DNA from: Streptomyces sp. WAC06614
GTDB taxonomy: Bacteria; Actinomycetota; Actinomycetes; Streptomycetales; Streptomycetaceae
Length of the DNA: 60,620 nt
NCBI RefSeq assembly: GCF_003949795.1
Contig: NZ_RPRY01000008.1
Location: 1-60,620 of the forward strand
Reading direction: 5' to 3'
In this document: positions 6,836 to 14,820 of the stretch, piece after piece
Numbering within the stretch: the first letter of the stretch is position 1
Layout of the letters: each line of letters begins with the position of its first letter
The notes under the pieces: model-generated
Database searches by the model: none
What the model saw: the letters and a program-made list of their open reading frames with translations, nothing else
What the model was told of the DNA's origin: nothing
Made by a program: the position numbers and the translations under genes

Positions 6836-7402
6836 GTGGACAATGACGTCACCGCGGGAAGCAAGGCCTCCACGTCGACCCTGGGGAACCTGGCCCTGGG
6901 TCTCACCCTCCTCGCGTTCGGAATCGGCCACACCGGAGTGATCAGCGGGGTCTCCGCGGCGGATTCCGTTTCCCTCGCCACCTTTGTCGGTGGCATCGCC
7001 CTGTTCCTCCTCGGACTCCTGGAGTTCCGCGGCGGCAACGGCTTCAACGGCACCGCCTTCGCCGGTCTCGGCGCCTTCTGGTTCACCTGGGCCAGCGGAG
7101 CCGGGGACAAGGTGTCGCACCACGCCGCCGGAACGTTTCTGGTGCTCTTCGCGTTGCTCGCCCTGACCCTCGCGGTGAGCGCGCCGGGCGGGCTGTTCGG
7201 CCAGGGCGTCCACGGGCTGCTGTTCCTGGCCCTGCTCCTGCTGGCGACAGGCGCGTTCCTCGACAACGGCGCACTCGGCAAGGCCGGCGGCTGGGTGGCG
7301 GCGGTCACCGGGCTGCTCGCCTGGTACGGCACCACGGCGGCGCTCGCCGGCTGGCCCACGGCACTGGGCCGGGCCTCCGGCCGGGCGGTCGCCGCGAGCT
7401 GA
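6836..7402 (+). CDS. acetate uptake transporter, GPR1/FUN34/YaaH (SatP) family
   Basis: A 188-aa membrane protein with six predicted helices covering almost its whole length. The first helix region (LGNLALGLTLLAFGIGHTG) stands where the family carries its NPAPLGL-type signature, here degenerate, and GGIALFLLGLLEFRGGNGFNGTAFAGLGAFW matches the central conserved block. Members are homo-oligomeric acetate/succinate channels or H+ symporters. The GTG at 6836 has GAAGGGAGC 6 bp upstream. The gene ends before a strong bidirectional terminator shared with glmS. The degenerate signature leaves substrate choice open. Confidence 0.85.
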   Translation: MDNDVTAGSKASTSTLGNLALGLTLLAFGIGHTGVISGVSAADSVSLATFVGGIALFLLGLLEFRGGNGFNGTAFAGLGAFWFTWASGAGDKVSHHAAGTFLVLFALLALTLAVSAPGGLFGQGVHGLLFLALLLLATGAFLDNGALGKAGGWVAAVTGLLAWYGTTAALAGWPTALGRASGRAVAAS

Positions 7403-7446
7403 CCCGCCTTCCGGGGCACTGCGCGGCCAACGGGGAGAACGGTGAC

Positions 7447-7476
7447 GGCCCCTCGTGCGAGGACGCACGAGGGGCC
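7447..7476. terminator. bidirectional terminator between transporter gene and glmS
   Basis: Perfect 13-bp stem GGCCCCTCGTGCG / CGCACGAGGGGCC with an AGGA loop, located between the convergent stops at 7402 and 7498. Confidence 0.88.
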
Positions 7477-7497
7477 GCATCATGTCCGGCGGGCCGA

Positions 7498-9315
7498 CTA
7501 CTCGACCGTGACCGACTTCGCCAGGTTGCGCGGCTTGTCGATGTCCCGGCCCAGGGCCAGGGCGGTGTGGTACGCCAGCAGCTGGAGCGGGATGCCCATC
7601 AGGATCGGGTCCAGCTCGTCCTCGTTCTTCGGCACGACGATGGTGTGGTCGGCCTTCTCCTGCTCGCGGTGGGCGACCGCCAGGATCCGGCCGCTGCGGG
7701 CCTTGATCTCCTCCAGCGCCGCCCGGTTCTTCTCCAGCAGGTCGTCGTCGGGGACGATCGCCACGGTGGGCAGCGAGGGCTCGATCAGCGCCAGCGGGCC
7801 GTGCTTGAGCTCGGACGCGGGGTAGGCCTCGGCGTGGATGTAGGAGATCTCCTTCAGCTTGAGGGAGGCCTCCAGGGCGACCGGGTAGCCGCGGACCCGG
7901 CCGATGAACATCATCGACTTGGCGTCGGCGTACTGCGCCGCCAGCTTCTTGATGTCCTCCTCGCCGTCCAGGATCTCCTGGATCTGGGCGGGCAGCCGGC
8001 GCAGGCCCTCGATGATCCGCTTGCCGTCGGTGACCGACAGGTCCCGGATGCGGCCGAGGTGCACGGCCAGCAGCGCGAAGGCGACGACGGTGTTGGTGAA
8101 GCACTTGGTGGACACCACGCAGACCTCGGGGCCGGCGTGCACGTAGACGCCGCCGTCGGCCTCGCGGGCGATGGCCGAGCCGACCACGTTGACCACGCCG
8201 AGGACGCGGGCGCCCTTGCGCTTGAGCTCCTGCACCGCGGCCAGCACGTCGTAGGTCTCACCGGACTGCGAGACGGCGATGTAGAGGGTGTCGGGGTCCA
8301 CGACCGGGTTGCGGTAGCGGAACTCCGACGCCGGCTCGGCGTCGGCCGGGATCCGCGCCATGCCCTCGATCAGCGAGGCGCCGATCATGCCGGCGTGGTA
8401 CGAGGTGCCGCAGCCGAGGATCTTGACCCGGCGGATGCCACGGGCCTCGCGCGGGTCCAGGTTCAGGCCGCCGAGGTGGACGGTGTTGAACCGGTCGTCG
8501 ATCCGGCCGCGCAGCACGCGGTCGACCGCGTCGGGCTGCTCGGAGATCTCCTTGTGCATGTAGGTGTCGTGGCCGCCCATGTCGTAGGAGGCGGCCTCCC
8601 ACTCCACGGTCTCCGGGGTGGCGGTGGTCGACGTACCGCTGGTGGTGTACGTACGGAAGTCCTCGGCCCGCAGGGTGGCCATCTCGCCGTCGTTCAGGGT
8701 GACGACCTGGCGGGTGTGGGCGATCAGGGCGGCGACGTCGGAGGCGACGAGCATCTCCTTCTCGCCGATGCCGAGGATGACCGGGGAGCCGTTGCGGGCG
8801 ACGACGATGCGGTCGGCGAAGTCGGCGTGCATGACGGCGATGCCGTAGGTGCCCTCGATGACCTTGAGCGCCTCGCGGACCTTCTCCTCCAGGCTGGCGG
8901 CCTGGGAGCGGGCGATCAGGTGCGTGATCACCTCGGTGTCGGTCTCGGACGCGAAGACCACGCCCTCGGCCTCCAGCTTGGCGCGCAGCTCGGCGGCGTT
9001 GTCGACGATGCCGTTGTGGACGACGGCGACCTTGTTCTCGGGGTCCAGGTGCGGGTGCGAGTTGATGTCGCTGGGCGCGCCGTGGGTGGCCCAGCGGGTG
9101 TGGGCGATGCCGGTGGTGCCCGCGAAGCGCTTGGGGACGCGCGCCTCCAGGTCCCGGACCCGGCCCTTCGCCTTGACCATCTTCAGCGCGCCGGACTTCG
9201 GGCTGTTGACGACGATGCCCGCGGAGTCGTACCCGCGGTACTCCAGCCGCTGCAGGCCTTCCAGCAGCAGCGGTGCCACGTCACGCTTGCCGATGTAACC
9301 GACGATTCCGCACAT
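7498..9315 (-). CDS. glmS: glutamine--fructose-6-phosphate aminotransferase (isomerizing)
   Basis: A 605-aa enzyme that makes glucosamine-6-phosphate from fructose-6-P and glutamine, the first step to UDP-GlcNAc for cell wall. The N-terminal glutaminase (Ntn) domain begins MCGIVGYIG with the catalytic Cys2, followed by RLEYRGYDSAG and HTRWATHG. The C-terminal half has two SIS sugar-isomerase domains (VSQSGETYD, then SLKLKEISYIHAEAYPASELKHGPLALI) and ends with the conserved PRNLAKSVTVE tail. AGGAGGGGC precedes the ATG. It is transcribed after a 91-aa gene with only 35 bp between, so it is probably an operon, with a DasR-like operator further upstream. Streptomyces usually carry a second glmS elsewhere. 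Confidence 0.97.
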   Translation of the reverse strand: MCGIVGYIGKRDVAPLLLEGLQRLEYRGYDSAGIVVNSPKSGALKMVKAKGRVRDLEARVPKRFAGTTGIAHTRWATHGAPSDINSHPHLDPENKVAVVHNGIVDNAAELRAKLEAEGVVFASETDTEVITHLIARSQAASLEEKVREALKVIEGTYGIAVMHADFADRIVVARNGSPVILGIGEKEMLVASDVAALIAHTRQVVTLNDGEMATLRAEDFRTYTTSGTSTTATPETVEWEAASYDMGGHDTYMHKEISEQPDAVDRVLRGRIDDRFNTVHLGGLNLDPREARGIRRVKILGCGTSYHAGMIGASLIEGMARIPADAEPASEFRYRNPVVDPDTLYIAVSQSGETYDVLAAVQELKRKGARVLGVVNVVGSAIAREADGGVYVHAGPEVCVVSTKCFTNTVVAFALLAVHLGRIRDLSVTDGKRIIEGLRRLPAQIQEILDGEEDIKKLAAQYADAKSMMFIGRVRGYPVALEASLKLKEISYIHAEAYPASELKHGPLALIEPSLPTVAIVPDDDLLEKNRAALEEIKARSGRILAVAHREQEKADHTIVVPKNEDELDPILMGIPLQLLAYHTALALGRDIDKPRNLAKSVTVE

Positions 9316-9350
9316 AGAGTTGCCCCTCCTGTATGTCCCTGTCCTGCGGC

Positions 9351-9626
9351 TCAGCCGTAGACGATGCGGCGCAGCTGGCGGAGCGAGAGCTCCGCGGGCG
9401 CCACGGCGCGGTGCGGCAGTTCCGCCGCGATCCGCTCGAAGATCTCGGTGTTGACCGCCCCGCCGGACTGCAGCTCGCGGTGGCGGCGGCGGACGAACTC
9501 CTCGGTCGTCTCGTCGAAGTACGCCAGCACGTCGAGCACCACCCGGACGGCCTCCCCGCGCTGGAGCGCGGTGCTGCGCACCAGGTGGTCGACAAGATCG
9601 TCATACGACGGGCGGCGGTCGAGCAC
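9351..9626 (-). CDS. small conserved protein upstream of glmS
   Basis: A 91-aa soluble protein, mostly helical and charged (start MLDRRPSYDDLVDHLVRSTAL; then VLDVLAYFDETTEEFVRRRHRELQ; end LSLRQLRRIVYG). A protein of this type sits ahead of glmS in other Streptomyces as I recall the locus; no function is known. The GTG at 9626 is the first usable start in frame, with only a weak ribosome binding site. The frame is open further upstream but would cross the hairpin and the DasR-like site, so that is unlikely. The 35-bp spacing to glmS argues for co-transcription and a role linked to hexosamine supply. Confidence 0.75.
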   Translation of the reverse strand: MLDRRPSYDDLVDHLVRSTALQRGEAVRVVLDVLAYFDETTEEFVRRRHRELQSGGAVNTEIFERIAAELPHRAVAPAELSLRQLRRIVYG

Positions 9627-9662
9627 CCGTAGATAGTGACGTCTGGGGCCCCGGAACGCAAA

Positions 9663-9688
9663 GATCCTGCCCGATTCCGGGCAGGATC
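9663..9688. terminator. hairpin in the leader between the DUF4429 gene and the glmS operon
   Basis: Perfect 11-bp stem GATCCTGCCCG / CGGGCAGGATC with an ATTC loop. It lies 61-86 bp beyond the DUF4429 stop on the same strand (so it can terminate that gene) and 37 bp before the 91-aa gene, directly beside the DasR-like site. Confidence 0.7.
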
Positions 9689-9691
9689 CCT

Positions 9692-9705
9692 CTGGTCTGG
9701 ACCAG
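9692..9705. promoter_or_regulatory. DasR-responsive element (dre)-like operator
   Basis: CTGGTCTGGACCAG is a near-perfect palindrome sharing the core of the DasR consensus ACTGGTCTAGACCACT (12 of 16 positions over the full window). DasR is the GntR-family repressor of GlcNAc metabolism, released by GlcN-6-P. The site lies 66 bp upstream of the 91-aa gene/glmS operon, whose product is GlcN-6-P. Confidence 0.6.
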
Positions 9706-9748
9706 AAAGCGGGCGCGAACGCGTCACGCAGGGGGCCGGAGGGGAGGC

Positions 9749-10639
9749 TCAGAACCGCCGCAGCACGGCCTGCTTCGCCGCCGAGAACTCGTCGGCGGTC
9801 AGGACCCCCGACCGGTGCAGCTCCCCGAGCTCGCGCAGCCGGCGCAGCAGGGCGTCGTGGTCCTCCCCGGCGGCCGGCGCGGACGCGGGCCCCTTCGCCA
9901 GCTCGTGCACCGGGGCCGCCTCGACCGGCGCCGGCGCCGAAGGGTGCGGCAGCCGGGCCAGCACGGCCGCCGCCACCAGGGCCATCAGCGGGTCCTTCTT
10001 GAACCCGAAGAGCTCCACGGCGTGCGGGTCGTACTTGGGGTCCGGCGCGGAGGAGGTGCTGTTGGCCAGGGTGAAGCGGAGGTAGCCGTTCTCCAGCCCC
10101 ACCGCGGGGAACCACTCCACCGCCTTCAGGTCCTCCACCCCGAAGCTGCGCGGGCCCCCGGAGCTCTTGGCCTCCTCCGTCTTCCAGTTCCAGGTCAGGG
10201 TGATGCGGCTGCCGTCGAAGGCGGCCGTGCCGTCCCCGGCGCCCGCGGTGATCGGGACCGCCGGGCCGGGCAGCAGGTAGCGCCCGGCCGGGCCGGCGTC
10301 CACCTGGTCCAGCAGCAGGGCGTTGCGCACCTCGTCCACGAAGTACTCCGCGACCCCGGTCCGGTCCGACTCCACCGTCAGCACGTACGGGTCCGAGGCC
10401 TCCGCCAGCCGCCCGGCCGTCACCTGGAGCAGCGGGTCCGCCCCGTCACGCAGCCGCAGCCGCAGCCGTCCGGCCTTGCGGCCCGGCTCGTGACTGATCC
10501 CCGCCAGTGCCTGCAGCGGTACGGTCACCGCGCCCAGCGTCTGCCGCAGCAGACCGACGCTCTTGTCCCGGCCCGGCACGATGTGCACCGCGTCCCCGTC
10601 GAAGGTCCACGTACCGTCCTTCTGGATGATTTCCGCCAT
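9749..10639 (-). CDS. DUF4429 and SHOCT domain protein
   Basis: A 296-aa soluble protein. Two related beta-rich segments, residues ~1-110 (starting MAEIIQKDGTWTFDGDAVHIVPG) and ~125-230 (AAFDGSRITLTWNW...), match the duplicated DUF4429 (PH-like) architecture. A linker rich in Ala/Pro follows, then a C-terminal SHOCT motif (LLRRLRELGELHRSGVLTADEFSAAKQAVLRRF). SHOCT modules are short helical oligomerisation segments often found at the ends of Streptomyces proteins; DUF4429 function is unknown. It is a monocistronic gene divergent from the GH20 gene 53 bp away, which suggests a shared promoter region. Confidence 0.9.
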   Translation of the reverse strand: MAEIIQKDGTWTFDGDAVHIVPGRDKSVGLLRQTLGAVTVPLQALAGISHEPGRKAGRLRLRLRDGADPLLQVTAGRLAEASDPYVLTVESDRTGVAEYFVDEVRNALLLDQVDAGPAGRYLLPGPAVPITAGAGDGTAAFDGSRITLTWNWKTEEAKSSGGPRSFGVEDLKAVEWFPAVGLENGYLRFTLANSTSSAPDPKYDPHAVELFGFKKDPLMALVAAAVLARLPHPSAPAPVEAAPVHELAKGPASAPAAGEDHDALLRRLRELGELHRSGVLTADEFSAAKQAVLRRF

Positions 10640-10678
10640 CCACGCATTCTCCCAAAGCCCCGGGCAAGGGAGTTGACC

Positions 10679-10684
10679 TATATC
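10679..10684 (+). promoter_or_regulatory. possible -10 element giving a leaderless GH20 mRNA
   Basis: TATATC lies 8 bp before the ATG at 10693, where no ribosome binding site is present (the nearest AGGGAG is over 20 bp away). A start of transcription about 7 bp after TATATC would put the mRNA end at or near the ATG. No clear -35 is seen. Confidence 0.3.
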
Positions 10685-10692
10685 TGGGCTCC

Positions 10693-12318
10693 ATGAGAGT
10701 CCTGCGCACCTGCGCCGTCCTGCTGGCCCTCGCCGCCACCCTCTCCTGCACGGCCGCCCGCGGCGCCGGCCACGACGGGCGCTCCGGTGACGACGGACGC
10801 CCCGGCGAAGGGCGTTCCGCCGGCCCGCGCCGGGTCGCCGAGCTCGGGCCCTACGAGCGGCTGCTGCCCGCCCCGCTCGGCGCGCAGGGCGGCGGCCCCG
10901 GCTACGCCCTCGCCCCCGGCACCGTGATCCGCACCCCGGTCGGCGACCGGGAGGTGCGCCGGACCGGTGAGCGGCTGGCCGGGGAGCTGCGCGCCCGCAG
11001 CGGTTTCCCGCTGCCGGTGGTCGACGGCACCGAGGGCGGCGGCGTCGTGCTGCGGCTCGACCGGGCCGAGGACACCGCGGGCCTCGGCGAGGAGGGCTAC
11101 CGGCTGGAGACCACGGCGCGCGCGGTCACCCTCACCGCCCGCACCCCCGCCGGCCTGTTCCACGCCGTGCAGAGCCTGCGCCAGCTGCTGCCGGCGCCCG
11201 GGGCGCCGGCCGTGGTGCCGGGCGGACGGATCACGGACGCGCCACGGTTCGCCTACCGCGGGGCGCTCCTGGACATCGCCCGGCACTTCTTCACCGTGGA
11301 GCAGGTCGAGGCCTACGTCGACCAGCTCGCCCAGTACAAGATCAACACGCTGCACCTGCACCTGACCGACGACCAGGGCTGGCGCCTGGACATCGCCTCC
11401 TGGCCGCGGCTGGCGGCGTACGGCGGCGCGAGCGAGGTCGGCGGCGGACCCGGCGGCGCGTGGAGCAAGGAGGACTACCGCCGGCTGGTGGCCTACGCCG
11501 CCGAGCGGTACGTCGAGGTGGTCCCCGAGATCGACATGCCCGGCCACACCAACGCCGCCCTCGCCTCCTACGCGGAGCTGACCTGCGACGGCAAGGCCCC
11601 GGCCCGCTACACCGGCATCAAGGTCGGCTTCAGCTCGCTGTGCGTGGCCGCGGAGCGCACGTACGACTTCGTCGACGACGTCCTGCGCGAGGTCGCCGAG
11701 CTCACCCCGGGCCGCTACCTGCACATCGGCGGGGACGAGGCGCATGCGACGAAGCCGGCGGACTACGCGGCGTTCATGGACCGGGCGCAGCAGGTGGTGG
11801 CCCGGTACGGCAAGACGGTCGTGGCCTGGCACCAGCTCGCCGGGGCCAGGCCCGCGCCGGGGGCCGTCCTCCAGTACTGGGGCCACGACCGCACCCCGGC
11901 GGCGGACAAGGCCGCGCTGGCCGAGGCGGTCCGCAGGGGCCACCGCCTGATCCTCTCCCCGGCGGACCACGCCTACCTCGACATGAAGTACGACAGCGCC
12001 ACCGGGCCGGGCCTGGCCTGGGCGGGCTACGTCCCGGTGCGACGGGCGTACTCCTGGGACCCGGGCGCGCACCTGCCGGACGTACCGGAGTCGGCGGTCC
12101 TCGGGGTGGAGGCCGCCCTGTGGACGGAAACGGTGGCGACGGTCCCGGACCTCCACCACCTGGCCTTCCCCCGGGCCCTGTCCCTGGCAGAACTCGCCTG
12201 GTCCCCGGCCACGTCCCACGACTGGCCCACCCACCGCCTCCGCCTGGCCGCCCAGTCCCGCCGCCTCACGGCCCAGGGCATCGCCTTCTACCGGTCACCG
12301 GAGGTGCCGTGGGAGTAG
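10693..12318 (+). CDS. beta-N-acetylhexosaminidase, GH20, secreted lipoprotein-like
   Basis: A 541-aa exported enzyme that removes terminal GlcNAc/GalNAc from chito-oligosaccharides and glycans. Signal peptide MRVLRTCAVLLALAATLSC, where the LSC boundary could be a lipobox. A GH20b-like N-terminal domain follows to ~residue 180, then the TIM barrel: DIARHFFTVEQV, LHLHLTDDQGWRLDI, EIDMPGHTNAAL and the catalytic pair D348-E349 in HIGGDEAH, which supports substrate-assisted catalysis. It is very similar in layout to the structurally known S. plicatus/S. coelicolor enzymes. It lies between the DUF4429 gene and the des cluster, and ends at a strong terminator shared with desD. Confidence 0.95.
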   Translation: MRVLRTCAVLLALAATLSCTAARGAGHDGRSGDDGRPGEGRSAGPRRVAELGPYERLLPAPLGAQGGGPGYALAPGTVIRTPVGDREVRRTGERLAGELRARSGFPLPVVDGTEGGGVVLRLDRAEDTAGLGEEGYRLETTARAVTLTARTPAGLFHAVQSLRQLLPAPGAPAVVPGGRITDAPRFAYRGALLDIARHFFTVEQVEAYVDQLAQYKINTLHLHLTDDQGWRLDIASWPRLAAYGGASEVGGGPGGAWSKEDYRRLVAYAAERYVEVVPEIDMPGHTNAALASYAELTCDGKAPARYTGIKVGFSSLCVAAERTYDFVDDVLREVAELTPGRYLHIGGDEAHATKPADYAAFMDRAQQVVARYGKTVVAWHQLAGARPAPGAVLQYWGHDRTPAADKAALAEAVRRGHRLILSPADHAYLDMKYDSATGPGLAWAGYVPVRRAYSWDPGAHLPDVPESAVLGVEAALWTETVATVPDLHHLAFPRALSLAELAWSPATSHDWPTHRLRLAAQSRRLTAQGIAFYRSPEVPWE

Positions 12319-12341
12319 GCGCTCCGGCCCCCGGGCATGAC

Positions 12342-12381
12342 TGTGCCCGCGAAGGGGGCCAGTCAGGGCTTCGCGGGCACA
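12342..12381. terminator. bidirectional terminator between the GH20 gene and desD
   Basis: Perfect 13-bp stem TGTGCCCGCGAAG / CTTCGCGGGCACA with a 14-nt loop, followed by G-rich sequence; located between the convergent stops at 12318 and 12443. Confidence 0.88.
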
Positions 12382-12442
12382 GGGGGGACGGGCGCGGGGT
12401 TCCGAGGGACCGTTTCAGGACACCGCGCGCCCGTCCCCTTGA

Positions 12443-14224
12443 TCACCGTCGCGCGTAGGGCGCGACGGGGTTCTTGAGGGTGCCGATCAGCTGGAGCGCG
12501 GCGGACGGGTCGGCGAGGTCGACCATCTGCTTGTTGTTGCGCAGCTGCAGGCGGTTCAGGCAGGAGAGCTGGAACTCCTCCGCGAACAGGTCGTAGCGGG
12601 CGAAGCGGTCCGCCAGGGCCGGGACGGAGTCCTGGTAGGCGTGGGCGCAGTCGGCCACGGCCCGCCAGAAGGTGTCCTCCTCGCAGATGCCCTCGGAGAC
12701 CAGGATCGAGCCGAGGAAGCGGAAGAAGCAGTCGAAGACGTCGGTGAAGATCGACAGCAGCTTCATGTCCTCCGGGATGTCGGCGCGGATGCGCTCGACC
12801 GCCGGCGGGAGGACCGCCTCGGGGTCCATGACCACGATCTCCTCGGCGATGTCCTTGAAGATCGCCCGCTGCACCACGCCGTCCCGCAGGACCAGGATGG
12901 TGTTCTCGCCGTGCGGCATGTACGCCAGGTCGTAGGCGTAGAAGCAGTGCAGCAGGGGGAGCAGGTACGCGTTCAGGTACGAGCGCAGCCACTCCTGCGG
13001 GGTCAGCCCCGACTCCTCGATCAGCGCGCCGACGAACGAGCGGCCGTCGGCGTCCAGGTGGAGCAGGGACGCCATGGTGGCCAGGCGCTCGCCCTCCGCG
13101 AGGGAGTTCACCGGGGACTCGCGCCACAGGGCCGCCAGCATCTTGCGGTAGGGGGAGTAGCGGTCGGTCGCGCGCTCGTACTGGCGGTGGTGGTAGCCGA
13201 TGGCCGCCCGCTCGCGGATGATCGAGAAGCCGACCGACCGCAGGACCTCGTCGCCCTCGACGAGCTGGTGCAGCCAGTCGTTGATGGCGGGCGTGGCCTC
13301 CATGTAGGCCGCCGACAGGCCCCGCATGAAGCCCATGTTGAGGACCGAGATCGCGGTCTTCACGTAGTGCTTGGTGGGCGTGGTGGTGTTGAAGAACGTA
13401 CGGATCGACTGCTGCGGCAGGTACGCGTCCTCGCCCTCGCCCAGCAGCACCAGCCGGCGGCTCGCGATCTCGGCGGCGAAGGTGACGGTGGTCTTGTTCC
13501 ACCACTGCCAGGGGTGGACCGGGAAGAAGTGGTAGTCCGCCGGGTCCAGGTCCAGGGCGCGCAGTTTCGCCGCGAAGCCGTCGACCGCCGCGTCGCCGAG
13601 CTCGGCGCGCAGGAACGAGTCGTGGTCCAGGCCCGAGCCCGCGGTGAAGGTGGAGACGTCCTTGTGGGCGGCCGTCCACACCAGGTGCACCGGGCTCGCG
13701 GCCTCGGGGGCGTACGCGAGGTACTCGTGGACACCGAAGCCGAGGCGGCCGTTGTTGGCCACGAAGCAGGGGTGGCCCTCGGTCATGCCGGTCTCGATGT
13801 CCTGGAAGGAGGACTTGGCGAGCACCGCGGCCGGGACCTGCTCCTTGGTGTACTTGAACGCGGAGCCCGCCAGGGTGGAGGAGATCTCCTCCAGGTAGAC
13901 CGGCAGCACCTCGGCGCTCAGGCCCAGGCTGTCCTTGAGCTCGATGTGGAAGTCGAGCGCGTCCAGCGGCCGCTCGGCCCCGTCCTTGTGCCGGGTGATC
14001 GAGGCCGCGTCCACGGCCCAGTGGTCCAGGGCGTGCCGGGCGGCGGCGAAACGGTACTCCACGCTGCCGTCGTCGCTGCGGACGGCGTACGTGCCGTCCC
14101 CGAGGTCCTGCGGGGTCAGCAGGCGCTCGTGCGCGAACTCGGCCAGCGCCTTGCGGACCAGGGCGCGGTTGGCGCGTGCCCACAGCTCGGGGGAGAGGTG
14201 GGTGACGGCGTCGGTGAGGCTCAT
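12443..14224 (-). CDS. desD: desferrioxamine synthetase DesD (NIS synthetase)
   Basis: A 593-aa IucA/IucC-family ATP-dependent siderophore synthetase. It joins N-hydroxy-N-succinylcadaverine units and closes the ring to desferrioxamine E or B. The start is [15 protein letters not shown]. Family motifs include GHPCFVANNGRLGFG (phosphate-binding region), FFPVHPWQWWNKT and the C-terminal PHGENTILVLRDGVVQRAIFKDIAEEIVV block of the FhuF-like subdomain. The length agrees with DesD (~595 aa). The start at 14224 overlaps the desC stop by 4 bp (ATGA), the fourth gene of the desABCD transcript. A longer upstream frame to 14995 is only the shadow of desC. Confidence 0.97.
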   Translation of the reverse strand: MSLTDAVTHLSPELWARANRALVRKALAEFAHERLLTPQDLGDGTYAVRSDDGSVEYRFAAARHALDHWAVDAASITRHKDGAERPLDALDFHIELKDSLGLSAEVLPVYLEEISSTLAGSAFKYTKEQVPAAVLAKSSFQDIETGMTEGHPCFVANNGRLGFGVHEYLAYAPEAASPVHLVWTAAHKDVSTFTAGSGLDHDSFLRAELGDAAVDGFAAKLRALDLDPADYHFFPVHPWQWWNKTTVTFAAEIASRRLVLLGEGEDAYLPQQSIRTFFNTTTPTKHYVKTAISVLNMGFMRGLSAAYMEATPAINDWLHQLVEGDEVLRSVGFSIIRERAAIGYHHRQYERATDRYSPYRKMLAALWRESPVNSLAEGERLATMASLLHLDADGRSFVGALIEESGLTPQEWLRSYLNAYLLPLLHCFYAYDLAYMPHGENTILVLRDGVVQRAIFKDIAEEIVVMDPEAVLPPAVERIRADIPEDMKLLSIFTDVFDCFFRFLGSILVSEGICEEDTFWRAVADCAHAYQDSVPALADRFARYDLFAEEFQLSCLNRLQLRNNKQMVDLADPSAALQLIGTLKNPVAPYARR

Positions 14225-14820
14225 GCCGACACCTCCGCGCTGCCCGCGGCGAAGATGCCGGTGGCGGCCTCGAACCGGTCCCGGGTGCAGAAGGACAGCA
14301 GCGCCGCCTTCTCCGGCTTGCGGACCTCGCGCTCGGGAACGAAGCCCACGGCCTCGTTCAGGGCGTGCACGGCGGTGTTGCGGACGTCCGGCTCGACGAC
14401 GACACGGCGCGTGGCCGGGTCCTCGAACAGGCTCGCCATCACCGTGGTGATCACGGCGCGGGTGAAGCCGGACAGCGGGGTGTCGGTCGGGGCGACCAGG
14501 AAGTGCATGCCGACGTCGCCGGGCTCGGCGTCGTACAGGCCGACCAGCTCCAGCCGGCTCGGGTCGTACTTCTCCATCAGGAAGGCCGGCCGGCCCTCGT
14601 GCAGGCCGATGAACGCCTCGTGGTGCTCGGCCGCCGCGATCTCCATGTAGGCGCGCTCCACGTCGGGGAGGGAGGCGTCCTGCATCATCCAGAACGTGGC
14701 CTTGGGGTGGGTGACCCAGCCGTGCAGCAGCTCCGCGTCCTCGAAGGGGTCCAGCGGGCGTATCGCGAAGGTGCCGAGGACCTCGTCCTGGCGCGTGTAG
14801 AGGATGTCGGTGGTGCTCAT
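14221..14820 (-). CDS. desC: N-hydroxycadaverine acyltransferase DesC
   Basis: A 199-aa GNAT-fold acyl-CoA transferase of the siderophore IucB/RhbD type that adds succinyl or acetyl groups to N-hydroxycadaverine. Recognisable features are the N-terminal [27 protein letters not shown] block and the middle [33 protein letters not shown] block typical of Alcaligin-biosynthesis-like acyltransferases, and the acyl-CoA-binding segment near [23 protein letters not shown]. It overlaps desB (upstream) and desD (downstream) by 4 bp each, indicating tight translational coupling. Confidence 0.95.
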   Translation of the reverse strand: MSTTDILYTRQDEVLGTFAIRPLDPFEDAELLHGWVTHPKATFWMMQDASLPDVERAYMEIAAAEHHEAFIGLHEGRPAFLMEKYDPSRLELVGLYDAEPGDVGMHFLVAPTDTPLSGFTRAVITTVMASLFEDPATRRVVVEPDVRNTAVHALNEAVGFVPEREVRKPEKAALLSFCTRDRFEAATGIFAAGSAEVSA

